Shown here piece after piece: positions 38,736-52,216 of a stretch of 64,000 nucleotides of DNA (positions are counted from its first letter, which is position 1; each line of letters opens with the position of its first letter). The notes beneath the pieces were generated by a model. That model saw nothing but the letters and a program-made list of their open reading frames with translations. It searched no databases and had not been told where the DNA came from. The position numbers and the translations under genes are program-made. Source of the stretch: Ptiloglossa arizonensis (Eukaryota > Arthropoda > Insecta > Hymenoptera > Colletidae). The stretch lies in assembly GCF_051014685.1 (NCBI RefSeq), contig NW_027478535.1, positions 806,001 through 870,000 on the forward strand, written 5' to 3'.

Positions 38736-40730
38736 CAATCCGTTCGCGAGATATGGGAGTTTGAAGTTAGGGAATGGTTGAGAAACCATCAAAATTTTCG
38801 CTGGTCTGATACTCGAAAACAATAACTGGAATGGCCTAGGGGAAAAGTACACACACCACTGTAATCGGACGTGTTTCTACTTTGAGGTGTAACAGGAATT
38901 TCTCGAGGTCGTCAATCCGTTCGCCAGATATGGGAGTTAGAAGTGAAGGAATGGTTGAGAAACCATCAAAATTTTCGCAAGTCTGATTCCCGAAACCAAT
39001 AACTACAAAGGCCTAGGCGAAAAATACACATGCCGTTGTAATCGTGCGAGTTTCTACTTTCAGATGCAACAGGAATTTCTCGAGTTCGTGAATCCGTTCG
39101 CGAGATATAGGAGTTCGAAGTTAAGGAATGGTTGTGAAACCATCAAAATTTTCGCAAGTCTGATACTCGAAACCAATAACTTCTATGGCCTAGGGGAAAA
39201 GTACACACACCATTGTAATCGGGCGTGTTTCTACTTTCAGATGCAACAGGAATTTCTCGAGCTCGTCAATCCATTCGCGAGATATGGGAGTTTGAAGTTA
39301 AGGAATGTTTGAGGAACCATCAAAATTTTCGCAAGTCTGATTCCCGAAACCAATAACTACAAAGGCCTAGGGGAAAAATACACATACCGTTGTAATCGGG
39401 CGAGTTTCTACTTTCAGATGCAACACGAATTTCTCGAGATCGTCAATCCGTTCCCGAGATATGGGAGTTTGAAATTAAGGAATGGTTGAGAAACCATCAA
39501 AATTTTCGCTGGTCTGATACTGGAAACAAATAACTGGAATGGCCTAGGGGAAAAGTACACACACCACTGTAATCGGGCGTGTTTCTACTTTGAGATGCAA
39601 CAGGAATTTCTCGAGATCGTCAATCCGTTCGCCAGATATGGGAGTTAGAAGTGAAGGAATGGTTGAGAAACCATCAAAATTTTCGCAAGTCTGATACTCG
39701 AAAACAATAACTGGAATGGCCTAGGGGAAAAGTACACACACCACTGTAATCGGACGTGTTTCTACTTTAAGATGCAACAGGAATTTCTCGAGGTCGTCAA
39801 TCCGTTCGCCAGATATGGGAGTTAGAAGTGAAGGAATGGTTGAGAAACCATTAAAATTTTCGCAAGTCTGATTCCCGAAACCAATAACTACAAAGGCCTA
39901 GGGGAAAAGAACACACACCATTGTAATCGGGCGTGTATCTACTTTCACATGCAACAGGAATTTCTCGAGTTCGTCAATCCGTTCGCGAGATATGGGAGTT
40001 TGAAGTTAAGGAATGTTTGAGGAACCATCAAAATTTTCGCAAGTCTGATTCCCGAAACCAATAACTACAAAGGCCTAGGGGAAAAATACACATACCGTTG
40101 TAATCGGGCGAGTTTCTACTTTCAGATGCAACAGGAATTTCTCGAGATCGTCAATCCGTTCCCGAGATATGGGAGTTTGAAGTTAAGGAATGGTTGAGAA
40201 ACCATCAAAATTTTCGCTGGTCTGATACTCGAAACAAATAACTGGAATGGCCTAGGGGAAAAGTACACACACCACTGTAATCGGGCGTGTTTCTACTTTG
40301 AGATGCAACAGGAATTTCTCGAGATTGTCAATCCGTTCGCCAGATATGGGAGTTAGAAGTGAAGGAATGGTTGAGAAACCATCAAAATTTTTGCAAGTCT
40401 GATACTCGAAACCAATAACTACTATGGCCTAGGGGAAAAGAACACACACCATTGTAATCGGGCGTGTATCTACTTTCACATGCAACAGGAATTTCTCGAG
40501 TTCGTCAATCCGTTCGCGAGATATGGGAGTTTGAAGTTAGGGAATGGTTGAGAAACCATCAAAATTTTCGCTGGTCTGATACTCGAAAACAATAACTGGA
40601 ATGGCCTAGGGGAAAAGTACACACACCACTGTAATCGGACGTGTTTCTACTTTGAGGTGCAACAGGAATTTCTCGAGGTCGTCAATCCGTTCGCCAGATA
40701 TGGGAGTTAGAAGTGAAGGAATGGTTGAGA

Positions 40731-43700
40731 AACCATCAAAATTTTCGCAAGTCTGATTCCCGAAACCAATAACTACAAAGGCCTAGGGGAAAAATACACA
40801 TACCGTTGTAATCGGGCGAGTTTCTACTTTCAGATGCAACAGGAATTTCTCGAGATCGTCAATCCGTTCCCGAGATATGGGAGTTTGAAGTTAAGGAATG
40901 GTTGAGAAACCATCAAAATTTTCGCTGGTCTGATACTCGAAACAAATAACTGGAATGGCCTAGGGGAAAAGTACACACACCACTGTAATCGGGCGTGTTT
41001 CTACTTTGAGATGCAACAGGAATTTCTCGAGATTGTCAATCCGTTCGCCAGATATGGGAGTTAGAAGTGAAGGAATGGTTGAGAAACCATCAAAATTTTT
41101 GCAAGTCTGATACTCGAAACCAATAACTACTATGGCCTAGGGGAAAAGAACACACACCATTGTAATCGGGCGTGTATCTACTTTCACATGCAACAGGAAT
41201 TTCTCGAGTTCGTCAATCCGTTCGCGAGATATGGGAGTTTGAAGTTAGGGAATGGTTGAGAAACCATCAAAATTTTCGCTGGTCTGATACTCGAAAACAA
41301 TAACTGGAATGGCCTAGGGGAAAAGTACACACACCACTGTAATCGGACGTGTTTCTACTTTGAGGTGCAACAGGAATTTCTCGAGGTCGTCAATCCGTTC
41401 GCCAGATATGGGAGTTAGAAGTGAAGGAATGGTTGAGAAACCATCAAAATTTTCGCAAGTCTGATTCCCGAAACCAATAACTACAAAGGCCTAGGCGAAA
41501 AATACACATGCCGTTGTAATCGTGCGAGTTTCTACTTTCAGATGCAACAGGAATTTCTCGAGTTCGTGAATCCGTTCGCGAGATATAGGAGTTCGAAGTT
41601 AAGGAATGGTTGTGAAACCATCAAAATTTTCGCAAGTCTGATACTCGAAACCAATAACTTCTATGGCCTAGGGGAAAAGTACACACACCATTGTAATCGG
41701 GCGTGTTTCTACTTTCAGATGCAACAGGAATTTCTCGAGCTCGTCAATCCATTCGCGAGATATGGGAGTTTGAAGTTAAGGAATGTTTGAGGAACCATCA
41801 AAATTTTCGCAAGTCTGATTCCCGAAACCAATAACTACAAAGGCCTAGGGGAAAAATACACATACCGTTGTAATCGGGCGAGTTTCTACTTTCAGATGCA
41901 ACACGAATTTCTCGAGATCGTCAATCCGTTCCCGAGATATGGGAGTTTGAAATTAAGGAATGGTTGAGAAACCATCAAAATTTTCGCTGGTCTGATACTG
42001 GAAACAAATAACTGGAATGGCCTAGGGGAAAAGTACACACACCACTGTAATCGGGCGTGTTTCTACTTTGAGATGCAACAGGAATTTCTCGAGATCGTCA
42101 ATCCGTTCGCCAGATATGGGAGTTAGAAGTGAAGGAATGGTTGAGAAACCATCAAAATTTTCGCAAGTCTTATTCCCGAAACCAATAACTACAAAGGCCT
42201 AGGGGAAAAATACACATGCCGTTGTAATCGTGCGAGTTTCTACTTTCAGATGCAACAGGAATTTCTCGAGTTCGTCAATCCGTTCGCGAGATATGGGAGT
42301 TTGAAGTTAAGGAACGTTTGAGAAACCATCAAAATTTTCGCAAGTCTGATACTCGAAACCAATAACTACTATGGCCTAGGGGAAAAGAACACACACCATT
42401 GTAATCGGGCGTGTTTCTACTTTCAGATGCAACAGGAATTCCTCGAGATCGTCAATCCGTTCCCGAGATATGGCAGTTTGAAATTAAGGAATGTTTGAGG
42501 AACCATCAAAATTTTCGCAAGTCTGATTTCCGAAACCAATAACTACAAAGGCCTAGGGGAAAATACACATACCGTTGTAATCGGGCCAGTTACTACTTTC
42601 AGATGCAATAAGAATTTCTCGAGTTCGTCAATCCGTTCGCGAGATGTGGGAGTTTGAAGTTAAGGAACGTTTGAGAAACCATCAAAATTTTCGCAAGTCT
42701 GATTCCCGAAACCAATAACTACAAAGGCCTAGGGGAAAAATACACATGCCGTTGTAATCGTGCGAGTTTCTACTTTCAGATGCAACAGGAATTTCTCGAG
42801 TTCGTCAATCCGTTCGCGAGATATGGGAGTTGGAAGTTAAGGAACGTTTGAGAAACCATCAAAATTTTCGCAAGTCTGATACTCGAAACCAATAACTACT
42901 ATGGCCTAGGGGAAAAGAACACACACCATTGTAATCGGGCGTGTTTCTACTTTCAGATGCAACAGGAATTCCTCGAGATCGTCAATCCGTTCCCGAGATA
43001 TGGCAGTTTGAAATTAAGGAATGTTTGAGGAACCATCAAAATTTTCGCAAGTCTGATTTCCGAAACCAATAACTACAAAGGCCTAGGGGAAAACACACAT
43101 ACCGTTGTAATCGGGCCAGTTACTACTTTCAGATGCAATAAGAATTTCTCGAGTTCGTCAATCCGTTCGCGAGATGTGGGAGTTTGAAGTTAAGGAACGT
43201 TTGAGAAACCATCAAAATTTTCGCAAGTCTGATACTCGAAACCAATAACTACTATGAACTAGGGCAAAAATACACACACCGCTGTAATCGGGCGAGTTTC
43301 TGCTTTCAGGTGCAACAGGAAATTCTCGATTTCGTCAATCCGTTCGCGAGATATGGGAGTTTGAAGTTAAGGAATGGTTGTGTAACCATCAAAAATTTCG
43401 CTGGTCTGATACTCGAAACCAATAACTGGAATGGCCTAGGGCAAAAATACACATACCGTTGAAATCGGGCGAGATTCTGCTTTCAGATGCAAGAAGAATT
43501 TGTCGAGTTCGTCAATTCGTTCGCGAGATATGGGAGTTTGAAGTTAAGGAATGGTTGTGCAACCATCATAATTTTCGCAAGTCTGATTCCCGAAACCTAT
43601 AACTACAAAGTCCTAGGGGAAAAATACACATACCCTTGTAATCGGGCGATTTTCTATTTTCAGATGCAACAGGAATTTCTCGAGTTCGTCAATCCGTTCG

Positions 43701-44091
43701 CGAGATATGGAAGTTCGAATTTAAGGAACGGTTGAGAAACCATCAAAATTTTCGCATGTCTGATACTCGAAACCAATAACTACTATGGCCTAGGGCAAAA
43801 ATACACATACCGCTGTAATCCGGCGAGTTTCTAGTTTCAGATGCAACAGGAATTTCTCGAGTTCGTCAATCCGTTCGCGAGATATGGGAGTTTGAATTTA
43901 AGGAACGGTTGAGAAACCATCAAAATTTTCGCAAGTCTGATACTCGAAACCAATAACTACTATGGCCTAGGGGAAAAGATCACACACCATTGTAATCGGG
44001 CGTGTATCTACTTTCACATGCAACAGGAATTTCTCGAGTTCGTCAATCCGTTCGCGAGATATGGGAGTTTGAAGTTAAGGAATGTTTGAGG
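40731..44091 (+). repeat. 3,361-bp, 19-monomer higher-order repeat, copy 1
   Basis: Seventeen 177-bp and two 176-bp monomers. Identity to copy 2 at offset 3,361 begins at 40,731, where GAGAAACC and GAGGAACC differ one base earlier. Diagnostic variants are AAGTCTTATTCCC (42,171), ATGGCAGTTTG, CAATAAGAA, GATGTGGG, CTACTATGAACTAGGG, GTTGTGTAACC, CCATCATAATT and TAATCCGGCG. Private differences from copy 2 are GTTGGAAG (about 42,831) and GAAAACACAC (about 43,091). Confidence 0.95.
42172..43233 (+). repeat. 530-bp (3-monomer) internal tandem duplication in HOR copy 1
   Basis: Bases 42,172-42,703 match 42,702-43,233. Each half is two 177-bp monomers plus one 176-bp marker monomer, so the marker occurs twice per HOR. 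The same doublet exists in HOR copy 2, but only one version exists in copy 3 and in the 32-kb precursor. Confidence 0.94.
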
Positions 44092-47000
44092 AACCATCAA
44101 AATTTTCGCAAGTCTGATTCCCGAAACCAATAACTACAAAGGCCTAGGGGAAAAATACACATACCGTTGTAATCGGGCGAGTTTCTACTTTCAGATGCAA
44201 CAGGAATTTCTCGAGATCGTCAATCCGTTCCCGAGATATGGGAGTTTGAAGTTAAGGAATGGTTGAGAAACCATCAAAATTTTCGCTGGTCTGATACTCG
44301 AAACAAATAACTGGAATGGCCTAGGGGAAAAGTACACACACCACTGTAATCGGGCGTGTTTCTACTTTGAGATGCAACAGGAATTTCTCGAGATTGTCAA
44401 TCCGTTCGCCAGATATGGGAGTTAGAAGTGAAGGAATGGTTGAGAAACCATCAAAATTTTTGCAAGTCTGATACTCGAAACCAATAACTACTATGGCCTA
44501 GGGGAAAAGAACACACACCATTGTAATCGGGCGTGTATCTACTTTCACATGCAACAGGAATTTCTCGAGTTCGTCAATCCGTTCGCGAGATATGGGAGTT
44601 TGAAGTTAGGGAATGGTTGAGAAACCATCAAAATTTTCGCTGGTCTGATACTCGAAAACAATAACTGGAATGGCCTAGGGGAAAAGTACACACACCACTG
44701 TAATCGGACGTGTTTCTACTTTGAGGTGCAACAGGAATTTCTCGAGGTCGTCAATCCGTTCGCCAGATATGGGAGTTAGAAGTGAAGGAATGGTTGAGAA
44801 ACCATCAAAATTTTCGCAAGTCTGATTCCCGAAACCAATAACTACAAAGGCCTAGGCGAAAAATACACATGCCGTTGTAATCGTGCGAGTTTCTACTTTC
44901 AGATGCAACAGGAATTTCTCGAGTTCGTGAATCCGTTCGCGAGATATAGGAGTTCGAAGTTAAGGAATGGTTGTGAAACCATCAAAATTTTCGCAAGTCT
45001 GATACTCGAAACCAATAACTTCTATGGCCTAGGGGAAAAGTACACACACCATTGTAATCGGGCGTGTTTCTACTTTCAGATGCAACAGGAATTTCTCGAG
45101 CTCGTCAATCCATTCGCGAGATATGGGAGTTTGAAGTTAAGGAATGTTTGAGGAACCATCAAAATTTTCGCAAGTCTGATTCCCGAAACCAATAACTACA
45201 AAGGCCTAGGGGAAAAATACACATACCGTTGTAATCGGGCGAGTTTCTACTTTCAGATGCAACACGAATTTCTCGAGATCGTCAATCCGTTCCCGAGATA
45301 TGGGAGTTTGAAATTAAGGAATGGTTGAGAAACCATCAAAATTTTCGCTGGTCTGATACTGGAAACAAATAACTGGAATGGCCTAGGGGAAAAGTACACA
45401 CACCACTGTAATCGGGCGTGTTTCTACTTTGAGATGCAACAGGAATTTCTCGAGATCGTCAATCCGTTCGCCAGATATGGGAGTTAGAAGTGAAGGAATG
45501 GTTGAGAAACCATCAAAATTTTCGCAAGTCTTATTCCCGAAACCAATAACTACAAAGGCCTAGGGGAAAAATACACATGCCGTTGTAATCGTGCGAGTTT
45601 CTACTTTCAGATGCAACAGGAATTTCTCGAGTTCGTCAATCCGTTCGCGAGATATGGGAGTTTGAAGTTAAGGAACGTTTGAGAAACCATCAAAATTTTC
45701 GCAAGTCTGATACTCGAAACCAATAACTACTATGGCCTAGGGGAAAAGAACACACACCATTGTAATCGGGCGTGTTTCTACTTTCAGATGCAACAGGAAT
45801 TCCTCGAGATCGTCAATCCGTTCCCGAGATATGGCAGTTTGAAATTAAGGAATGTTTGAGGAACCATCAAAATTTTCGCAAGTCTGATTTCCGAAACCAA
45901 TAACTACAAAGGCCTAGGGGAAAATACACATACCGTTGTAATCGGGCCAGTTACTACTTTCAGATGCAATAAGAATTTCTCGAGTTCGTCAATCCGTTCG
46001 CGAGATGTGGGAGTTTGAAGTTAAGGAACGTTTGAGAAACCATCAAAATTTTCGCAAGTCTGATTCCCGAAACCAATAACTACAAAGGCCTAGGGGAAAA
46101 ATACACATGCCGTTGTAATCGTGCGAGTTTCTACTTTCAGATGCAACAGGAATTTCTCGAGTTCGTCAATCCGTTCGCGAGATATGGGAGTTTGAAGTTA
46201 AGGAACGTTTGAGAAACCATCAAAATTTTCGCAAGTCTGATACTCGAAACCAATAACTACTATGGCCTAGGGGAAAAGAACACACACCATTGTAATCGGG
46301 CGTGTTTCTACTTTCAGATGCAACAGGAATTCCTCGAGATCGTCAATCCGTTCCCGAGATATGGCAGTTTGAAATTAAGGAATGTTTGAGGAACCATCAA
46401 AATTTTCGCAAGTCTGATTTCCGAAACCAATAACTACAAAGGCCTAGGGGAAAATACACATACCGTTGTAATCGGGCCAGTTACTACTTTCAGATGCAAT
46501 AAGAATTTCTCGAGTTCGTCAATCCGTTCGCGAGATGTGGGAGTTTGAAGTTAAGGAACGTTTGAGAAACCATCAAAATTTTCGCAAGTCTGATACTCGA
46601 AACCAATAACTACTATGAACTAGGGCAAAAATACACACACCGCTGTAATCGGGCGAGTTTCTGCTTTCAGGTGCAACAGGAAATTCTCGATTTCGTCAAT
46701 CCGTTCGCGAGATATGGGAGTTTGAAGTTAAGGAATGGTTGTGTAACCATCAAAAATTTCGCTGGTCTGATACTCGAAACCAATAACTGGAATGGCCTAG
46801 GGCAAAAATACACATACCGTTGAAATCGGGCGAGATTCTGCTTTCAGATGCAAGAAGAATTTGTCGAGTTCGTCAATTCGTTCGCGAGATATGGGAGTTT
46901 GAAGTTAAGGAATGGTTGTGCAACCATCATAATTTTCGCAAGTCTGATTCCCGAAACCTATAACTACAAAGTCCTAGGGGAAAAATACACATACCCTTGT

Positions 47001-47452
47001 AATCGGGCGATTTTCTATTTTCAGATGCAACAGGAATTTCTCGAGTTCGTCAATCCGTTCGCGAGATATGGAAGTTCGAATTTAAGGAACGGTTGAGAAA
47101 CCATCAAAATTTTCGCATGTCTGATACTCGAAACCAATAACTACTATGGCCTAGGGCAAAAATACACATACCGCTGTAATCCGGCGAGTTTCTAGTTTCA
47201 GATGCAACAGGAATTTCTCGAGTTCGTCAATCCGTTCGCGAGATATGGGAGTTTGAATTTAAGGAACGGTTGAGAAACCATCAAAATTTTCGCAAGTCTG
47301 ATACTCGAAACCAATAACTACTATGGCCTAGGGGAAAAGATCACACACCATTGTAATCGGGCGTGTATCTACTTTCACATGCAACAGGAATTTCTCGAGT
47401 TCGTCAATCCGTTCGCGAGATATGGGAGTTTGAAGTTAAGGAATGTTTGAGG
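44092..47452 (+). repeat. 3,361-bp higher-order repeat, copy 2
   Basis: Matches copy 1 at offset 3,361 throughout, with only isolated differences seen. It includes the 530-bp doublet at 45,533-46,594. Its start is the GAGGAACC at 44,088. Confidence 0.95.
45533..46594 (+). repeat. 530-bp internal tandem duplication in HOR copy 2
   Basis: Same doublet as in copy 1, here with GTTTGAAG in both halves and GAAAATACAC in both marker monomers. The two changes in the second half of copy 1 therefore arose after the HOR was duplicated. Confidence 0.93.
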
Positions 47453-49974
47453 AACCATCAAAATTTTCGCAAGTCTGATTCCCGAAACCAATAACTACAA
47501 AGGCCTAGGGGAAAAATACACATACCGTTGTAATCGGGCGAGTTTCTACTTTCAGATGCAACAGGAATTTCTCGAGATCGTCAATCCGTTCCCGAGATAT
47601 GGGAGTTTGAAGTTAAGGAATGGTTGAGAAACCATCAAAATTTTCGCTGGTCTGATACTCGAAACAAATAACTGGAATGGCCTAGGGGAAAAGTACACAC
47701 ACCACTGTAATCGGGCGTGTTTCTACTTTGAGATGCAACAGGAATTTCTCGAGATTGTCAATCCGTTCGCCAGATATGGGAGTTAGAAGTGAAGGAATGG
47801 TTGAGAAACCATCAAAATTTTTGCAAGTCTGATACTCGAAACCAATAACTACTATGGCCTAGGGGAAAAGAACACACACCATTGTAATCGGGCGTGTATC
47901 TACTTTCACATGCAACAGGAATTTCTCGAGTTCGTCAATCCGTTCGCGAGATATGGGAGTTTGAAGTTAGGGAATGGTTGAGAAACCATCAAAATTTTCG
48001 CTGGTCTGATACTCGAAAACAATAACTGGAATGGCCTAGGGGAAAAGTACACACACCACTGTAATCGGACGTGTTTCTACTTTGAGGTGCAACAGGAATT
48101 TCTCGAGGTCGTCAATCCGTTCGCCAGATATGGGAGTTAGAAGTGAAGGAATGGTTGAGAAACCATCAAAATTTTCGCAAGTCTGATTCCCGAAACCAAT
48201 AACTACAAAGGCCTAGGCGAAAAATACACATGCCGTTGTAATCGTGCGAGTTTCTACTTTCAGATGCAACAGGAATTTCTCGAGTTCGTGAATCCGTTCG
48301 CGAGATATAGGAGTTCGAAGTTAAGGAATGGTTGTGAAACCATCAAAATTTTCGCAAGTCTGATACTCGAAACCAATAACTTCTATGGCCTAGGGGAAAA
48401 GTACACACACCATTGTAATCGGGCGTGTTTCTACTTTCAGATGCAACAGGAATTTCTCGAGCTCGTCAATCCATTCGCGAGATATGGGAGTTTGAAGTTA
48501 AGGAATGTTTGAGGAACCATCAAAATTTTCGCAAGTCTGATTCCCGAAACCAATAACTACAAAGGCCTAGGGGAAAAATACACATACCGTTGTAATCGGG
48601 CGAGTTTCTACTTTCAGATGCAACACGAATTTCTCGAGATCGTCAATCCGTTCCCGAGATATGGGAGTTTGAAATTAAGGAATGGTTGAGAAACCATCAA
48701 AATTTTCGCTGGTCTGATACTGGAAACAAATAACTGGAATGGCCTAGGGGAAAAGTACACACACCACTGTAATCGGGCGTGTTTCTACTTTGAGATGCAA
48801 CAGGAATTTCTCGAGATCGTCAATCCGTTCGCCAGATATGGGAGTTAGAAGTGAAGGAATGGTTGAGAAACCAACAAAATTTTCGCAAGTCTTATTCCCG
48901 AAACCAATAACTACAAAGGCCTAGGGGAAAAATACACATGCCGTTGTAATCGTGCGAGTTTCTACTTTCAGATGCAACAGGAATTTCTCGAGTTCGTCAA
49001 TCCGTTCGCGAGATATGGGAGTTTGAAGTTAAGGAACGTTTGAGAAACCATCAAAATTTTCGCAAGTCTGATACTCGAAACCAATAACTACTATGGCCTA
49101 GGGGAAAAGAACACACACCATTGTAATCGGGCGTGTTTCTACTTTCAGATGCAACAGGAATTCCTCGAGATCGTCAATCCGTTCCCGAGATATGGCAGTT
49201 TGAAATTAAGGAATGTTTGAGGAACCATCAAAATTTTCGCAAGTCTGATTTCCGAAACCAATAACTACAAAGGCCTAGGGGAAAATACACATACCGTTGT
49301 AATCGGGCCAGTTACTACTTTCAGATGCAATAAGAATTTCTCGAGTTCGTCAATCCGTTCGCGAGATGTGGGAGTTTGAAGTTAAGGAACGTTTGAGAAA
49401 CCATCAAAATTTTCGCAAGTCTGATACTCGAAACCAATAACTACTATGAACTAGGGCAAAAATACACACACCGCTGTAATCGGGCGAGTTTCTGCTTTCA
49501 GGTGCAACAGGAAATTCTCGATTTCGTCAATCCGTTCGCGAGATATGGGAGTTTGAAGTTAAGGAATGGTTGTGTAACCATCAAAAATTTCGCTTGTCTG
49601 ATACTCGAAACCAATGACTGGAATGACCTAGGGCAAAAATACACATACCGTTGAAATCGGGCGAGATTCTGCTTTCAGATGCAAGAAGAATTTGTCGAGT
49701 TCGTCAATTCGTTCGCGAGATATGGGAGTTTGAAGTTAAGGAATGGTTGTGCAACCATCATAATTTTCGCAAGTCTGATTCCCGAAACCTATAACTACAA
49801 AGTCCTAGGGGAAAAATACACATACCCTTGTAATCGGGCGATTTTCTATTTTCAGATGCAACAGGAATTTCTCGAGTTCGTCAATCCGTTCGCGAGATAT
49901 GGAAGTTTGAATTTAAGGAACGGTTGAGAAACCATCAAAATTTTCGCATGTCTGATACTCGAAACCAATAACTA
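47453..49974 (+). repeat. 3,361-bp higher-order repeat, copy 3, shortened by 530 bp and truncated
   Basis: Follows copy 2 at offset 3,361 to 49,435, then at offset 2,831 to 49,974. It thus lacks one half of the 530-bp doublet and ends early where CTACAGAGG replaces CTACTATGG (49,975). It carries private changes: CCAACAAAA (48,872), CGCTTGTCTG, CCAATGACTGG and AATGACCTAGG (49,592-49,632), and GAAGTTTG rather than GAAGTTCG (about 49,905). Confidence 0.93.
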
Positions 49975-50740
49975 CAGAGGCCTAGGGCAAAAATACACAT
50001 ACCGTTGTAATCGGGCGAGTTTCTGCTTTCAGATGCTATAGGAATTTCTCGAGTTCGTCAATTCGTTCGCGAGATATGGGAGTTTGAAGTTAAGGAATGG
50101 TTGAGCAACCATCAAAATTTTCGCAAGTCTGATTCCCGAAACCAATAACTACAAAGGCCTAGGGGAAAAGTACACATACAGTTGAAATCGGGCGAGTTTC
50201 TGCTTTCAGATGCAATAGGAATTTCTCGTGTTCGTCAATCCGTTCGCGAGATATGGGAGTTTGAAGTTGAGGAATGGTTGAGAAACCATCAAAATATTCG
50301 CGTGTCTGATACTCGAAACCAATAACTACTATGGCCTAGGGCAAAAATAAACATACCGTTGTAATCGGGCGACTTTCTGCTTTGAGATGCAACAGGAATT
50401 TCTCGAGTTCGTCAATTCGTTCGCGAGATATGGGAGTTTGAAGTTAAGAAATGGTTGAGCAACCATCAAAATTTTCGCAAGTCTGATTCCCGAAACCAAT
50501 AACTACAAAGGCCTAGGGGATACATGCACATACCGTTGTAATCGGGCGAGTTTCTACTTTCAGATGCAATAGGAGTTTCTCGAGTTCGTCAATCCGTTCG
50601 CGAGATATGGGAGTTTGACGTTCAGGAATGGATGAGAAACCATAAAAATTTTCGCTGGTCTGATACTCGAAACCAATAACTGGAATGGCCTAGGGGAAAA
50701 GTACACATACCGTTGAAATCGGGCGAGTTTCTGCTTTCAG
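49975..50740 (+). repeat. diverged monomers between HOR domains
   Basis: About four monomers resembling 25,555-26,280 (138-monomer offset), including TTTGACGTTCAGGAATGG at 50,614. Private variants include GATGCTATAGG (50,032), ATATTCGCG (50,294) and GATACATGCAC (50,520). Confidence 0.85.
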
Positions 50741-51411
50741 ATGCAACAGGAATTTCTCGAGTTCGTCAATCCGTTCGCGAGATATGGGAGTTTGAATTTA
50801 AGGAACGGTTGAGAAACCATCAAAATTTTCGCATGTCTGATACTCGAAACCAATAACTACAGAGGCCTAGGGCAAAAATACACATACCGTTGTAATCAGG
50901 CGAGTTTCTGCTTTCAGATGCAATAGGAATTTCTCGAGTTCGTCAATTCGTTCGCGAGATATGGGAGTTTGAAGTTAAGGAATGGTGGAGCAACCATCAA
51001 AATTTTCGCAAGTCTGATTCCCGAAACCAATAACTTCTATGGCCTAGGGCAAATATACATACACCGCTGTAATCGGGCGAGTTTCTGCTTTCAGATGCAA
51101 CAAGAATTTCTCGAGTTCGTCAACCCGTTCGCGAGATATGGGAGTTAGAATTTAAGGAATGGTTGAGAAACCATCAAAATTTTCGCAAGTGTGATTCCCG
51201 AAACCAATAACTACAAAGGCCTAGGGGAAAAATACACATACCGTTGTAATCGTGCGAGTTTCTACTTTCAGATGCAACAGGAATTTCTCGAGTTCGTCAA
51301 TCCGTTCGCGAGATATGGGAGTTTGAAATTAAGGAACACTTGAGCAACCATCAAAATTTTCGCAAGTCTGATACTCGAAACCAATAACTACTATGGCCTA
51401 GGGGAAAAGAT

Positions 51412-52216
51412 CACACACCATTGTAATCGGGCGTGTATCTACTTTCACATGCAACAGGAATTTCTCGAGTTCGTCAATCCGTTCGCGAGATATGGGAGTT
51501 TGAAGTTAGGGAATGGTTGAGAAACCATCAAAATTTTCGCTGGTCTGATAATCGAAAACAATAACTGGAATGGCCTAGGGGAAAAGTACACACACCACTG
51601 TAATCGGACGTGTTTCTACTTTGAGATGCAACAGGAATTTCTCGAGGTCGTCAATCCGTTCGCCAGATATGGGAGTTAGAAGTGAAGGAATGGTTGAGAA
51701 ACCATTAAAATTTTCGCAAGTCTGATTCCCGAAACCAATAACTACAAAGGCCTAGGGGAAAAGAACACACACCATTGTAATCGGGCGTGTATCTACTTTC
51801 ACATGCAACAGGAATTTCTCGAGTTCGTCAATCCGTTCGCGAGATATGGGAGTTTGAAGTTAGGGAATGGTTGAGAAACCATCAAAATTTTCGCTGGTCT
51901 GATACTCGAAAACAATAACTGGAATGGCCTAGGGGAAAAGTACACACACCACTGTAATCGGACGTGTTTCTACTTTAAGATGCAACAGGAATTTCTCGAG
52001 GTCGTCAATCCGTTCGCCAGATATGGGAGTTAGAAGTGAAGGAATGGTTGAGAAACCATTAAAATTTTCGCAAGTCTGATTCCCGAAACCAATAACTACA
52101 AAGGCCTAGGGGAAAAGAACACACACCATTGTAATCGGGCGTGTATCTACTTTCACATGCAACCGGAATTTCTCGAGTTCGTCAATCCGTTCGCGAGATA
52201 TGGGAGTTTGAAGTTA
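51412..52216 (+). repeat. 2-monomer (354-bp) tandem duplication
   Basis: Bases 51,412-51,862 match 51,766-52,216. Differences are GATAATCG/GATACTCG, TTTGAGATG/TTTAAGATG and CAACAGG/CAACCGG. This is the insertion that distinguishes the third 14.6-monomer block. Confidence 0.9.

Larger units (their letters stand above)
35347..41659 (+). repeat. 19-monomer (3,363-bp) tandem duplication
   Basis: Bases 35,347-38,296 match 38,710-41,659 at offset 3,363 (19 x 177). The copy includes the 10- and 4-monomer rearrangement junctions and the private GGTGTAAC change (35,527/38,890). It must therefore postdate those rearrangements. It ends where CTACTATGG and CTTCTATGG diverge at 38,297/41,660. Confidence 0.93.
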
